Below are positions 1-9,236 of a DNA stretch of 54,310 nucleotides, piece after piece; position 1 is the first letter of the stretch; every line of letters starts with the position of its first letter. The position numbers and the translations under genes are program-made. The notes beneath the pieces were generated by a model. That model did no database searches and had not been told where the DNA came from. It was given only the letters and a program-made list of their open reading frames with translations. This DNA is from Paracoccaceae bacterium (GTDB taxonomy: Bacteria > Pseudomonadota > Alphaproteobacteria > Rhodobacterales > Rhodobacteraceae): the NCBI GenBank assembly GCA_007128135.1, contig SKYA01000077.1, positions 1 to 54,310 of the forward strand, read 5' to 3'.

Positions 1-15
1 CCCGCCCGCCGGTGA
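1..15 (+). CDS. possible 3' tail of an upstream gene
   Basis: An open frame enters from the left edge and ends with TGA at 13-15, 25 bases before the next start. Only four codons are visible, so the product cannot be read. In relatives the gene before the hda-like gene is often an AI-2E-family transporter, but that is recollection, not something the sequence shows. Confidence 0.25.
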   Translation, partial: PARR

Positions 16-39
16 CCCCGCCAGGCGGGACCGCGCGCC

Positions 40-729
40 ATGACCCGCCAGCCTGCCCAGATGCCGATGCCGCTGGCGCTGCCCGCGCGGCTGGCGCGTG
101 CCGATTTCGTCGCCGCCCCCTGCAATGCCCATGCTCTCGGGATGATCGAGCGTGGCGACTGGCCTGCGGGCAAGCTGGTGCTGAACGGGCCGGAAGGGTC
201 GGGCAAGACCCATCTGCTGCATGTCTGGGCCGAGGCGCAACAGGCCCGGATGGTCGCGGCGGCGGCGCTGCGCGAGGCCGATTGCGCGGCGCTGGCCGCG
301 CAGGGGGCGGTTGCGATTGACGATGCCTGCGGGGTGGCGGGCGACGACGCGGGCGAGACGGCCCTGTTTCATCTGCACAACCTGCTGGCCGCGCGGGGTG
401 GCCGTCTGCTGCTGGCCGCGCGCGCGCCGGTGCGCGACTGGCGGCTGGGCCTGCCGGATCTGGCCTCGCGCCTGCAGGCAGCCGCGCATGTCATGCTGGG
501 TGCGCCCGATGATGCGCTGCTGGCGGCGGTGCTGACCAAGCTTTTTGCCGACCGGCAGGTGAGCGTGCCCGACGCGCTGATCCCCTATCTGCTGCCGCGC
601 ATGACGCGCTCGCTGGCGGCGGCGCAGGCGCTGGTCGCGCAGCTTGACGCCGAGGCCATCGCCCGCAAGAAACCCATTTCGCTGCGGCTGGCCGCCGATG
701 TCATGCAGATGTCACTGGATCTCGAATAG
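40..729 (+). CDS. DnaA-related regulatory ATPase (Hda/HdaA-like)
   Basis: The 229-residue protein has the AAA+ core of DnaA without its DNA-binding domain IV, as in Hda/HdaA, which works with the beta sliding clamp to stimulate ATP hydrolysis by DnaA after initiation. A P-loop GPEGSGKTH is at residues 50-58 and a Walker B-like AIDDA at about 92-96. The N-terminal stretch QMPMPLALP at about 7-15 resembles the short clamp-binding peptide of Hda proteins. The length fits the family (220-250). ATG 40 is the first start, and ppk1 lies nearby as in other Rhodobacterales. The family is clear; the exact role in replication control is inferred. Confidence 0.85.
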   Translation: MTRQPAQMPMPLALPARLARADFVAAPCNAHALGMIERGDWPAGKLVLNGPEGSGKTHLLHVWAEAQQARMVAAAALREADCAALAAQGAVAIDDACGVAGDDAGETALFHLHNLLAARGGRLLLAARAPVRDWRLGLPDLASRLQAAAHVMLGAPDDALLAAVLTKLFADRQVSVPDALIPYLLPRMTRSLAAAQALVAQLDAEAIARKKPISLRLAADVMQMSLDLE

Positions 730-807
730 ACAGACCTGCGCGGCGGACCTTGTTTCGCTGCGCCTGCCCGCATACCTTTGAGTGGTTCATTATTCATGGA
801 GGCCGCA

Positions 808-1749
808 TTGTCGCGCATTCTGCTTTCCCTTGTTCTTGTCCTGATGACGGGAACCCTCCCCGCGGCGGCCTCGGGGATGCGCGAGATTTCCGGCGAGATC
901 ATGGTCATGGAGCGCATGGCGCTGCCCGAGGACTCGGTCATTCTGGTCGATCTGAGCGATGAGCGGGACCAGATGGTTGCCGCCAGCCGCAGCCCGACCG
1001 AGGGACGCCAGAGCCCGTTCGGCTTTCGCATCGAGGCCCCTGCCGACAAGCGGCTGGTGCTGCGCGTGGGGCTGCGCGGGGATGACGAGATGATCTGGCT
1101 GAGCGAACCGCTGGGCATAGCCCCGGATACCGGGCCACTGGAACTGGGTGTGATCCGGGCGCTGCGCATGCCGCGGATGGGGTTTGCCGCGCTGCTGTCC
1201 TGCGGCAACCAGTTGATCGAGATCGGCTATCTGCCCGAGGAAGTCCGTCTGCGCCTGAACGAGCAGGTCATCACCATGCAGGCGCAGCCTGTGGCCTCGG
1301 GGGAGTTGTACGTCGCGGCGGACAATCCGGCAACCTCGATTTACCTGAAGGGGGATGGCGCCATCATCCGGATCGACGGTGCCGAACTGTCCGAATGCGG
1401 GCTGATCCGCACCGGCGCCGACCTGACCCAAGGGGTCTGGAACATCAGCGCGATTGACGACAAGCCGACGCTGTTTCCCTCGCGCACGGAGCTGGTCTTC
1501 TACCCGGATGGGCGGATGACGGCCTCGGTCGGGTGCAACCGGATGATCGGCGGCTACCGGCGGCATGGCGGAATTCTCTCGATCGGGCGGGTGGCGAGCA
1601 CGATGATGGCCTGCCCGGAAGGGCTGGACGCGCAGGAACGCAGCTTTGCAGCGGTCCTGCAGATGGTCGATGGCTACCGGCTCGATCCTGCCGCAGGACG
1701 GCTGACGCTGACGGCGGGCGGCAGGTCGCTCGTCCAGGCGCGCAAGTGA
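808..1749 (+). CDS. secreted YbaY-MliC-META domain protein
   Basis: The predicted periplasmic protein has 313 residues. I prefer the TTG start at 808 because GGAGG at 798-802 sits 5 bases upstream and the product then begins with a clean signal peptide (MSRILLSLVLVL, cleavage near residues 21-23). ATG 796 is the alternative. Three parts are visible: a YbaY/YscW-like beta domain at about 25-120, an MliC-like stretch bounded by two cysteines (LLSCGNQ and LSECG) at about 130-205, and a META domain at about 207-313 with the motif VGCNRMIGGY. MliC domains inhibit c-type lysozymes and META domains occur in heat-shock lipoproteins such as HslJ. No lipobox is seen. A paralogue lies at 22908-24107. 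Function is not proven. Confidence 0.75.
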   Translation: MSRILLSLVLVLMTGTLPAAASGMREISGEIMVMERMALPEDSVILVDLSDERDQMVAASRSPTEGRQSPFGFRIEAPADKRLVLRVGLRGDDEMIWLSEPLGIAPDTGPLELGVIRALRMPRMGFAALLSCGNQLIEIGYLPEEVRLRLNEQVITMQAQPVASGELYVAADNPATSIYLKGDGAIIRIDGAELSECGLIRTGADLTQGVWNISAIDDKPTLFPSRTELVFYPDGRMTASVGCNRMIGGYRRHGGILSIGRVASTMMACPEGLDAQERSFAAVLQMVDGYRLDPAAGRLTLTAGGRSLVQARK

Positions 1750-1860
1750 GCGTCGCGGGGCGCGGCACCCGCCATGCCCCGTCGTTGCAGATACAGATTG
1801 ACCATGAAAACCGGATACCAGACCCAGATGAGCGAGACCGAGAACAGGGAGAGCCCGGCG

Positions 1861-4134
1861 ATGGACGCGACGACTGCTGACGCAGACGGGGCCACAAGCA
1901 CCTCGCGCGATCTGGTGCCCGCGGCGCCTGTGCCGGTCGCGGCGCGGCCGCTGACGCGACAGGGGCCGAGCGCCAATTTCCTCAATGCCCCCTTCCCCGA
2001 ACCCGTCACGCTCGACGGCTTCGACCCGACCGGCCCGGAGCGGTTCTTCAACCGCGAACTGTCCTGGCTGGCCTTCAACTGGCGCGTTCTGGAAGAGGCC
2101 GTCAACAGCCGCGTGCCACTGCTGGAGCGGGTGCGCTTCCTGTCGATCTCGGCGACCAATCTGGACGAGTTCTACACCGTTCGTGTGGCCGGTCTGCGCG
2201 AACTGGCGCGGGCGGGCAACACCACGCCATCGGATGACGGGCGCACCCCGGCCGAGCAACTGGTACTGATCCACGAGGATGCCCGCCGCCTGATGGAGTA
2301 TCAGCAGGAAATCTGGTCGGTGCTGCGCCAGGATCTGGCCGAGGCCGGAATCCTCATCCTGTCGCATCATGACCTGAACGAGGCGGATCGTGCGCTGACC
2401 CGTGACTACTTCCTGACCCATGTCTTTCCGGTGCTCTCGCCGCTGGCCATCGACCCGGCCCATCCGTTTCCCTTCATCCCCAATGCGGGCTTCTCGCTGG
2501 CACTGGAACTCGAGGACAAGCGCGGGCGCAAGCTGAGCGCGCTGGTGCCCATTCCCAGCCAGATCGACCGCTTCGTGCGGCTGGGCAATACGCCCATCCG
2601 CATGCTGCCGCTGGAAGAACTGGTCCTGGCCGAGATGGACAACCTGTTTCCGGGCTACAGGCTGCTGGGTTCCTGCACCTTTTCGGTGCTGCGCGACAGC
2701 GATCTGGAGGTCGAGGAAGAGGCCGAGGATCTGGTGCGCGAATTCGAGGTGGCGCTCAAGCGTCGGCGCAGGGGCGAAGTGGTGCGCATGAAGATCTCGG
2801 CCGGGGCGCCCCCAGACCTGCGCGATGTGGTGCGCGAGGAACTGGGCGTGCCCGAGAGCGATGTCATCGAGGTTGATGGGATCATGGGTATCTCGACCCT
2901 GAAGGAACTGGTGCTTGACGAGCGCGCCGACCTGCTCTGGCCCAGCTTCACCCCACGCGTTCCCGAGCGCGTGCAGGACCATCACGGCGACATGTTCGCC
3001 GCCATTCGGCAGAAGGACATGCTGCTGCACCACCCCTACGAGACCTTCGACATGGTGGTGCGCTTTCTCGAACAGGCCGCGCGCGACCCCGATGTGCTGG
3101 CCATCCGACAGACACTCTACCGCACCTCGCGCGACAGCCCCATCGTGGCGGCGCTGTGCGAGGCGGCCGAGGCAGGCAAGTCGGTGACCGCACTGGTCGA
3201 GTTGAAGGCACGCTTCGACGAGGCTGCCAATATCCGCCAGTCGCGCAGGCTGGAGCGCGCGGGCGCGCATGTGGTTTACGGCTTTGTCAGCTACAAGACC
3301 CATGCCAAGATCAGCACCGTGGTGCGGCGCGAGGGCGACCGGCTGGTGACCTACACCCATTGGGGCACCGGCAATTACCATCCGATCACGGCGCGGGTCT
3401 ATACCGACCTGTCGCTGTTCACCTGCGACGCGGCGCTGGGGCGCGATGCGACGAGGGTGTTCAACTATGTCTCGGGCTATGCCGAGCCCGCGCTGCTTGA
3501 AAACCTCGCCATCTCGCCGCTCTCGCTCAAGCCGCGCCTGCTGGAACTGATCGAGGCCGAGGCCGGGGCCGCGCGCGCGGGCCGCCCGGCCTGCATCTGG
3601 GCCAAGATGAACTCGATCATCGACGCCGATGTGATCGACGCGCTCTATGCCGCCAGCCAGGCCGGGGTCAGGATCAGCCTTGTCGTGCGCGGTATCTGCG
3701 GACTGCGGCCAGGAATCAGGGGGCTGTCCGAGAACATCCGCATCAAGTCGGTGGTGGGCCGGTTCCTCGAGCATTCGCGGATCATCTGCTTCGGCAATGG
3801 CGCGGGGCTGCCCTCCAATCAGGCGCGGGTGTTCATCTCCTCTGCCGACTGGATGGGGCGCAATCTGGTGCGGCGGGTGGAAACCCTGGTCGAGATCATG
3901 AACCCCACGGTCAAGGCGCAGATCGTGCGCCAGATCATGGCGGCCAATCTGGCCGACGAGGCGCAGAGCTGGATCATCCGCCCCGAAGGCCCCGCCATCC
4001 GCACCCTGCCCGACCCGACCGAGCCGCGCCGCCCGTTCAACTGTCACCGCTTCTTCATGGAAAACCCCTCGCTTTCGGGGCGGGGGTCAGCCGGGGCGGA
4101 TGACGTGCCGGAACTGACGCATACCGACGGGTAA
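1861..4134 (+). CDS. ppk1: polyphosphate kinase 1
   Basis: PPK1 reversibly transfers the ATP gamma-phosphate to inorganic polyphosphate. The protein has the N-terminal motif [12 protein letters not shown] and the two phospholipase-D-like C-terminal domains. His481 (in YKTHAK) corresponds to the autophosphorylated His435 of E. coli, and His500 (in THWGTGN) to His454; the spacing of 19 residues is the same. SADWMGRN near the C-terminus is typical. The length from ATG 1861 is 757, slightly longer than usual because of a low-complexity head. I chose 1861 because GGGAG lies 9 bases upstream; ATG 1804 and 1828 are alternatives. The usual partner ppx does not follow. Confidence 0.95.
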   Translation: MDATTADADGATSTSRDLVPAAPVPVAARPLTRQGPSANFLNAPFPEPVTLDGFDPTGPERFFNRELSWLAFNWRVLEEAVNSRVPLLERVRFLSISATNLDEFYTVRVAGLRELARAGNTTPSDDGRTPAEQLVLIHEDARRLMEYQQEIWSVLRQDLAEAGILILSHHDLNEADRALTRDYFLTHVFPVLSPLAIDPAHPFPFIPNAGFSLALELEDKRGRKLSALVPIPSQIDRFVRLGNTPIRMLPLEELVLAEMDNLFPGYRLLGSCTFSVLRDSDLEVEEEAEDLVREFEVALKRRRRGEVVRMKISAGAPPDLRDVVREELGVPESDVIEVDGIMGISTLKELVLDERADLLWPSFTPRVPERVQDHHGDMFAAIRQKDMLLHHPYETFDMVVRFLEQAARDPDVLAIRQTLYRTSRDSPIVAALCEAAEAGKSVTALVELKARFDEAANIRQSRRLERAGAHVVYGFVSYKTHAKISTVVRREGDRLVTYTHWGTGNYHPITARVYTDLSLFTCDAALGRDATRVFNYVSGYAEPALLENLAISPLSLKPRLLELIEAEAGAARAGRPACIWAKMNSIIDADVIDALYAASQAGVRISLVVRGICGLRPGIRGLSENIRIKSVVGRFLEHSRIICFGNGAGLPSNQARVFISSADWMGRNLVRRVETLVEIMNPTVKAQIVRQIMAANLADEAQSWIIRPEGPAIRTLPDPTEPRRPFNCHRFFMENPSLSGRGSAGADDVPELTHTDG

Positions 4135-4231
4135 GGCCGGGGACTGCGCTGCGACGGGCGGTGCTGCCTGCGGCCCCTGCCCGGCTTGCGCGCAAGGGTG
4201 GATGCGGAGTGGCGATGTCTGCGCGTGGCCC

Positions 4232-5458
4232 CTAGACGCCCCGAAGGCCCGCAGTCACGGCGGGCCGAAGACAGGCCGACAGGGATCTGCGGAAGGTCTC
4301 GGAATCCCGTGACTCATGGCCTGCGCGGATGACCTGCGCACTGGCGCGCGCCGCATCGTGCAGCGTAGGGTCGGACCACATCTCGTGCAATGTGGCCAGG
4401 ATGCGCTCCGGGCTGCGCTCTGCCTTCGCGATGATGCGACAGGACGGCAGACGGGCTACGCCAAGGGCGTTGTTTTCCTTTTCATGATCATAGGGCAGCG
4501 CCAGATACGGGATTGCGGCGAGAACCGACAGCGCCGTGGTGCCGCCCTGACCGGCACACAGGATCATGCGCGCGCGGCGCACGATTTCGGGCTGCGACAA
4601 CGGCGTCCGGCGAACCTCCAGATGCGGGTTCCTGCAAAGCTGCGCGTGGGTCGCGTCATCCAGCAGCGGCGACACGAGCAGCGTGGGAAGGTCAAGCTGC
4701 TGCAATGTGGCGAGAATCGTGCGGTTGCGGACCTGCTGCGGGGGCAGGTATGCGAACAGCACGTCCCCGGTGCCGTCGCTCAGTTCCGGCAGCGTGTCGA
4801 AGGGCAGGAGCAGCGGCTGCCGGCGCCAGGCCGCATAGGGGTCGCAAGGCGACAGGCCAGCGGGAAAGGCCAGTGTGCTCTGATATACCTGCGGCAGGCG
4901 CTCAAGGGGCGTCAGCCCCGAAGGCACAAGCGCCTCGTTTATCCTGGCGCAGAAGTCGTCCTGATCGAGATCGCGCTCGGCCTCAAGGCGCCCGATGACC
5001 GGAAAGCGGTCCATATCCCAGGGCGGCAGACCATAGGCCGTCCCGACCGCAGCACCCGGAATGCCCAGCGCGCGCGCGGCCATCAGCGCCGTGGGCGCAT
5101 AATCGGCCACCACCAGCGACGGCCTGACGGACCAGATGGTGTCGCGCCACCAGTCGAAGGCGGCGCGCAGGAAGTCGCTGTCCGCGTATCCGCGCGCCCT
5201 GAGCCACATCGCCCAAGTGAGCTTGTACTGCGCGGCCACGGCAGCCGATTCCGGCGTCGGTCTGTCCATTTTCAGCGGCCATCCCCGCGCGATCTCGGTG
5301 CAATGGGGCGCAAGGATGGCGGCATGTTCCATGCGGCACAGGCGGGCGTGGATGCTGGCCTGTCCTGCAAGCGCGCGGGCGGCGCGCGCAAGCGTGAGCA
5401 GATGACCGCGACTGGCCCCTGCCTCCCAGCACAGAAGCACGCGCTGTCTGCCTGTCAT
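4232..5458 (-). CDS. UGT/MurG-type glycosyltransferase, substrate unknown
   Basis: The 408-residue protein begins at ATG 5458 with AGGA 7 bases upstream. It looks like a GT-B fold nucleotide-sugar transferase. The N-terminus has a Gly-rich loop (LLCWEAGASRGHL) and the C-terminal half has the donor-binding signature CAGQGGTTALSVLAAIP followed by LPYDHEKENNALG, which matches the Gly-rich and D/HxxxNA pattern of UGT and MurG enzymes. No signal peptide or membrane segment is visible, so it is probably cytoplasmic or peripheral. It stands alone, convergent with ppk1 and divergent from the patatin gene. Acceptor and sugar cannot be told from sequence. Confidence 0.7.
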   Translation of the reverse strand: MTGRQRVLLCWEAGASRGHLLTLARAARALAGQASIHARLCRMEHAAILAPHCTEIARGWPLKMDRPTPESAAVAAQYKLTWAMWLRARGYADSDFLRAAFDWWRDTIWSVRPSLVVADYAPTALMAARALGIPGAAVGTAYGLPPWDMDRFPVIGRLEAERDLDQDDFCARINEALVPSGLTPLERLPQVYQSTLAFPAGLSPCDPYAAWRRQPLLLPFDTLPELSDGTGDVLFAYLPPQQVRNRTILATLQQLDLPTLLVSPLLDDATHAQLCRNPHLEVRRTPLSQPEIVRRARMILCAGQGGTTALSVLAAIPYLALPYDHEKENNALGVARLPSCRIIAKAERSPERILATLHEMWSDPTLHDAARASAQVIRAGHESRDSETFRRSLSACLRPAVTAGLRGV

Positions 5459-5507
5459 GGTACATTCCTGCGTCGCCTGCGCCATGCTGCCGCGACATGG
5501 CCAGAGT

Positions 5508-5519
5508 TGATGCGCATCA
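5508..5519. promoter_or_regulatory. 12-bp perfect palindrome, possible operator
   Basis: TGATGCGCATCA at 5508-5519 is a perfect dyad inside the divergent region between the glycosyltransferase (start 5458) and the patatin gene (start 5719). Outer GGCCA (5499-5503) and TGGCC (5521-5525) add a second, asymmetrically spaced dyad. The site is 50-61 bases upstream of the glycosyltransferase start. No regulator is assigned. Confidence 0.3.
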
Positions 5520-5663
5520 GTGGCCTGAGAAAGCGCGCATATGTCAAGGCTCGGGACGCGCGCTCGGCCGCGACGCGGCCCGACTGTGCCTGCGCCCGCA
5601 CGGTGCCTTGGCGTGCGATGCGGAGCATTCTTGTTCGCGGCCATTGCGAGCATCTCAAGCATG

Positions 5664-5692
5664 TTGCCAACCGCCGCCCGGCTGTCTAGGTT
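5664..5692 (+). promoter_or_regulatory. sigma70-type promoter candidate for the patatin gene
   Basis: TTGCCA (5664-5669) and TAGGTT (5687-5692) are separated by 17 bases. The predicted transcript would begin near 5699, leaving a leader of about 20 bases with AGGGG (5706-5710) before the TTG start at 5719. Confidence 0.4.
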
Positions 5693-5718
5693 CACGCAGG
5701 GCCACAGGGGATCATGTC

Positions 5719-7596
5719 TTGGCTGAGCAACCATCCGGAACGGCCGAAGGCCTGTCACAAAAGGCGCTGATGCTGCGCGCCGTACCCGGTTTCGCCGAGC
5801 TTGAACCCGCCGTTCTGGAAGAACTCGCCGCGCTGTGCACCGTCCGCCCCATCACCCGAAGCACCCGGCTTATCACGCAGGGAAACCGGGCAGATTCGCT
5901 GTATCTGGTCATCAGCGGCCGGTTCCGGGTCAGCACGGATACCAAGACCATCGCCTATATCGGCACCGGCGAACCCATTGGCGAGCTTGCCTTTTTCGCG
6001 GGCGGACCGCGGACTGCCGATGTGACGGCAATGCGCAATTCGGTCGTGCTGGAATGCACGCGCGCGCAATACGATCAGATGGTCTCACTTCATCCGGGCA
6101 TTTCATCGCGGATTCTGGCCTCGGTCGCGGCCCGGCTGGCGGCGGTGACGCAAAAGGCCGCTCCCCTGCCGCCGCAGGCCGGGATGATCACGGTGATCGT
6201 GGGGGCCAATGACGCGCCCCTGTCAGAGGCATTCATCACCGGGTTGCGCAAGGCGCTCGCGGGACATGCGGATGTCGTGCTGCATGGTGCCGATGACCTG
6301 CCATCTGGCGGCAGGCAGGCCGCGCCTGGCGACTGGCTGCGCCAGATCGAGCAGGAGGGAAAACGCCAGATCCTGCTGATCGAGGATGCCGGCGCGCAGC
6401 CGGACTGGGCAGCGATGGCGCCGCGCTTTGCCGACAGCATGTTCGTCGTGGCCCCCCCCGGCGCCGCGCATCCGTCGCGCCCGGAAAGCGTCGAAATCCG
6501 GGACTCGGACCCCAGGACCGACACGATGCCCCAGTTGGTGATCACCCGCACCAGCGCGCGCGAGCCAATCACGGACAGTGCCACCTGGCTGAACGGGCGC
6601 AAGGTCAGCCTGCATCACCACCTGGCGCTTGACCGTGCGGCCGATTTCGCGCGCCTTGCGCGCTACATCTGCGATTCGGCGCGCGGCCTTGTCCTGGCCG
6701 GGGGCGGTGCCTTCGGGACAGCGCATCTGGGCGCGGTCAAGGCGCTCAAGGAGGCCGGAATCGAGATTGACGCCTTTGGCGGAACCTCCGTGGGGGCGGC
6801 GATGGCGGCGGCGCTGGCGATGGAGCTTGACCCCGACGAGATCATGCGCCGCACGAGCCGCATGTTCGTGTCGCAAAAGGCCATGCGCAAACTGACCGCG
6901 CCGCTGTTCTCGGTGCTCGACCACCGGGTGTTCGACACTGTCCTGCAGGAGAATTTCGGCACCGGGCTGATCGAGGATCTGCCGCTGAATTTCTTTGCCG
7001 CCACGACCTCGCTGAGTCGCAACCGGCTGGACATATTGCGCCGGGGTCCGGTCTGGCAGGCCGTGCGCGCATCGGCATCGGTTCCGGCGCTGTTGCCGCC
7101 GGTGATCTCGCCGGAGGGCGAGGTCTATGTCGATGGCGGCCTGATCGACAATCTGCCGCTCAGCGAGATGCGCCAGTTCAAGGCTGGCCCGAACATTGCC
7201 TTTGATTTCGACATCGGCAGCAACTGGCGGGTCGAGGCGAATTATGATGCCTTGCCCCGGCCAATGGGCGCATTGGCCGGGCTGGTGCTGGGAAAGACCG
7301 CCCGCCCGCCGGCCGTGCGGCGTTTTCCACGCATCGGGTCGGTGCTGGCGCGGTCCATGGCGATGAACTCACGGCGCCGCATTGCCGGGCTGGACCTCGG
7401 GGCGGATGTGCTGATCGCATTGCCGCTCAAGCCGGGCACCAGCTTTCTGAACTGGAGTGACGGTCAGGCCCATTTCGACCTTGCCTACCAGAGGATGAGC
7501 GAGGCGCTTGGCGAAACCGTGGACATGGAGCACGACCCCATGGCACGGATACGCGCGGCAGGCGCCGCGCTGGGCAGGCGCCGCCCCGAACGCTGA
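5719..7596 (+). CDS. patatin-like phospholipase with N-terminal cyclic-nucleotide-binding domain
   Basis: The 625-residue protein is taken from TTG 5719 (SD AGGGG, predicted promoter just upstream); ATG 5770 is the alternative. Residues about 15-135 form a CNB domain with an intact phosphate-binding cassette: GEL with Glu89, then P-Arg98-Thr99-Ala100, the combination used to bind cAMP. A less conserved alpha/beta region follows. The C-terminal patatin domain has the oxyanion loop GGGAFG from residue 328, the nucleophile elbow GTSVG with Ser357, and the catalytic DGG with Asp472, so the Ser-Asp dyad is complete. No signal peptide is seen. Architecture resembles the RssA/NTE group of lipases. 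Inference: a lipid hydrolase whose activity responds to cAMP made by the cyclase encoded at 9233. Confidence 0.88.
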   Translation: MAEQPSGTAEGLSQKALMLRAVPGFAELEPAVLEELAALCTVRPITRSTRLITQGNRADSLYLVISGRFRVSTDTKTIAYIGTGEPIGELAFFAGGPRTADVTAMRNSVVLECTRAQYDQMVSLHPGISSRILASVAARLAAVTQKAAPLPPQAGMITVIVGANDAPLSEAFITGLRKALAGHADVVLHGADDLPSGGRQAAPGDWLRQIEQEGKRQILLIEDAGAQPDWAAMAPRFADSMFVVAPPGAAHPSRPESVEIRDSDPRTDTMPQLVITRTSAREPITDSATWLNGRKVSLHHHLALDRAADFARLARYICDSARGLVLAGGGAFGTAHLGAVKALKEAGIEIDAFGGTSVGAAMAAALAMELDPDEIMRRTSRMFVSQKAMRKLTAPLFSVLDHRVFDTVLQENFGTGLIEDLPLNFFAATTSLSRNRLDILRRGPVWQAVRASASVPALLPPVISPEGEVYVDGGLIDNLPLSEMRQFKAGPNIAFDFDIGSNWRVEANYDALPRPMGALAGLVLGKTARPPAVRRFPRIGSVLARSMAMNSRRRIAGLDLGADVLIALPLKPGTSFLNWSDGQAHFDLAYQRMSEALGETVDMEHDPMARIRAAGAALGRRRPER

Positions 7597-7762
7597 ATGG
7601 CGCTTGCGCCGGGACGGATATGCGGCTTGCCCCGCAGGGTGATCTGTGCCGCAGCCCGGTCTGGCCCGCATGCGAATGCCTTGACGGCCCGGTTCGCGAT
7701 CATGCACAAAAGACATATTGTTTTTCACAGGGATAGCGCCACTGTTCCGGATTGGGGTCTGC

Positions 7763-8485
7763 GTGTTTTCATTCGACACATCCGTGGTCTACACATCGGC
7801 CGGGTTGCTTGGCGTGATCCTCTACATGGTGGCCTATCTCGGATTGCAGACCGGGCAGCTGCGCGGCGGCACGGTGCGGCATACCACGCTCAACCTGCTG
7901 GCGTCATCCATGGTGCTGGTGTCGCTGAGTCGGGATTTCAACCTGTCCGCCGCCGTCATCCAGATCGTCTGGCTTGCAATCAGCATTTTCGGGCTGAGCC
8001 GGATCTACTATCTCTACAAGACAACTCGGCTGTCGCCTCAAGAGACGCAGTTCATCATGTCCAAGATACCGCAAATGACGCGCCCGATGGCGCGACGGTT
8101 CCTGAATGCCGGCCAATGGATCGACGGCGCGCCCGGCGAAGTCCTGGCGACCGAGGGCGAGGTGCTGGGCGCGCTGATCTATCTGGCCGAAGGCAAGGCG
8201 AAAGTGATGTCGGACGGGGTCGAGATCGCAACCTGCGCAGCAGGCAGCCTGGTCGGCGAGCTGACATTCCTTTCCCGTGACCCGGCCACGGCGACCGTGG
8301 TGCTGTCGGAGCCTGCGCATTACTTCATTGTCAGGCGCGGCGCATTGGAGCGGGTCCTGGGCCGCGATTCCGATTTTCACCTGTTTCTGGAACAGGCGCT
8401 GTCGCGCGAGGCGCGATTGAAACTGCTGGCATCGAACGCGAAGACGCGCGCTGGTGGCCCGCGGCCAGCGCCTGACGTGTCATGA
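7763..8485 (+). CDS. Popeye-like membrane protein: three TM helices plus CNB domain (first copy)
   Basis: The protein has 240 residues from GTG 7763 (GGGG just upstream); TTG 7718 is an alternative. Three hydrophobic helices (about 9-28, 41-56, 62-82) are followed by a cytoplasmic CNB-fold domain (about 95-225). The membrane part resembles the CBU_0592-type family (GLLGVILYMVAYLGLQ). In the phosphate-binding cassette, Glu166 of GEL is kept but the arginine position is Ala175 (DPATATV). Three TM helices followed by a CNB-fold domain is the layout of animal POPDC proteins. The next gene encodes a paralogue. TTGACG at 7681 may be a -35 element, but no good -10 is seen. Ligand unknown; cAMP is plausible from context. 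Confidence 0.75.
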   Translation: MFSFDTSVVYTSAGLLGVILYMVAYLGLQTGQLRGGTVRHTTLNLLASSMVLVSLSRDFNLSAAVIQIVWLAISIFGLSRIYYLYKTTRLSPQETQFIMSKIPQMTRPMARRFLNAGQWIDGAPGEVLATEGEVLGALIYLAEGKAKVMSDGVEIATCAAGSLVGELTFLSRDPATATVVLSEPAHYFIVRRGALERVLGRDSDFHLFLEQALSREARLKLLASNAKTRAGGPRPAPDVS

Positions 8486-8534
8486 GCATGCGCTCGCGCG
8501 TCGAGGACTCGGTCGGTGCAAAGTGGAGACTGCG

Positions 8535-9236
8535 ATGGATATGAACCTGGCCGGGGTGCTCGCGCCCGAGGGCGTTCTGGGTCATCTGGCCTATTTCCTG
8601 CTGGTGCTGTCGATGGTGATGCGGGTCATTGTCTGGCTGCGGCTGCTGGTGATCGCCTCGGCGGTGGTGAGCATCATCTATTACGGCATCATGATGGGCG
8701 ACATGGTCAGCGCCTTCTGGGAAACGCTGCTGATCACGGTCAACGCGGTGCAACTGGCCATTACCGGATGGCGCAACTGGCAGGCGCGTTTCACGCAGCA
8801 GGAGCAGGATTTCGCCGCGCGCTTTCTGCCCGGACTGCCGCCCGGTCAGGCGCGCAGGCTGCTGGATGCAGGCGAATGGTGCGTGCTCGAGGATGGGACG
8901 ACGCTTGCCACGCAGGGCGCGCCGGTCACGCATCTGAGCTATATCGAGAGTGGCCGCACGCGGGTCGAGGCGGATGGACGCCACATCGGCCATGTCATGG
9001 CAGGTTGCTATATCGGCGAGATGAGCATCGAGGCGGGGGCGCCCGCCTCTGCGAGCGTGCATGCCGAGGGGCCAGTCGCGGTCTGGCGCATCGAGGCCGC
9101 GACACTGCGCCGCCTGATGGCGCGGCAACCTGATCTGGAACGCGCGCTTCAGGCGAGTTTCTTTCGCGACCTGCGCGACAAGCTGATTGCGCAGAACACG
9201 TCCCTGAGCCGTCGTGACGATGCGGTGGTGGTATGA
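8535..9236 (+). CDS. Popeye-like membrane protein: three TM helices plus CNB domain (second copy)
   Basis: The 233-residue protein starts at ATG 8535 with GGAG 7 bases upstream. Hydrophobic helices lie at about 14-28, 30-50 and 60-78, followed by a charged linker and a CNB-fold domain. The order of elements, including the linker helix, the PPGQARRLLDAGEW turn and the C-terminal DLRDKLIAQN helix, resembles the Popeye domain of animal POPDC proteins. The cassette keeps Glu162 (GEM) but has Ala171 where classical CNB domains have arginine (APASASV). The stop overlaps the cyclase start by four bases (ATGA), so translation is probably coupled. Inferred role: a membrane receptor reading the cyclase product close to its source. 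Confidence 0.78.
   Translation: MDMNLAGVLAPEGVLGHLAYFLLVLSMVMRVIVWLRLLVIASAVVSIIYYGIMMGDMVSAFWETLLITVNAVQLAITGWRNWQARFTQQEQDFAARFLPGLPPGQARRLLDAGEWCVLEDGTTLATQGAPVTHLSYIESGRTRVEADGRHIGHVMAGCYIGEMSIEAGAPASASVHAEGPVAVWRIEAATLRRLMARQPDLERALQASFFRDLRDKLIAQNTSLSRRDDAVVV

Noticed and set aside
790-4047. A 1085-codon open frame on the minus strand opposite the META protein and ppk1
   Set aside because: It is the antisense shadow of ppk1, low in hydrophobic patterning and rich in His/Gln/Arg, a common artefact of GC-rich coding DNA.
4316-5689. A 457-codon plus-strand frame over the glycosyltransferase
   Set aside because: The minus-strand frame has clear GT-B motifs; the plus frame is an Arg/Gly-rich shadow.
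5497-5718. N-terminal extension of the patatin protein to ATG 5497
   Set aside because: It would run through the divergent promoter region, and the translation is not protein-like; the TTG 5719 start has promoter and SD support.
7681-7735. Possible Crp-like site (TTGT...CACA) before the first Popeye-like gene
   Set aside because: Only one half-site matches and the spacing is wrong for TGTGA-N6-TCACA.
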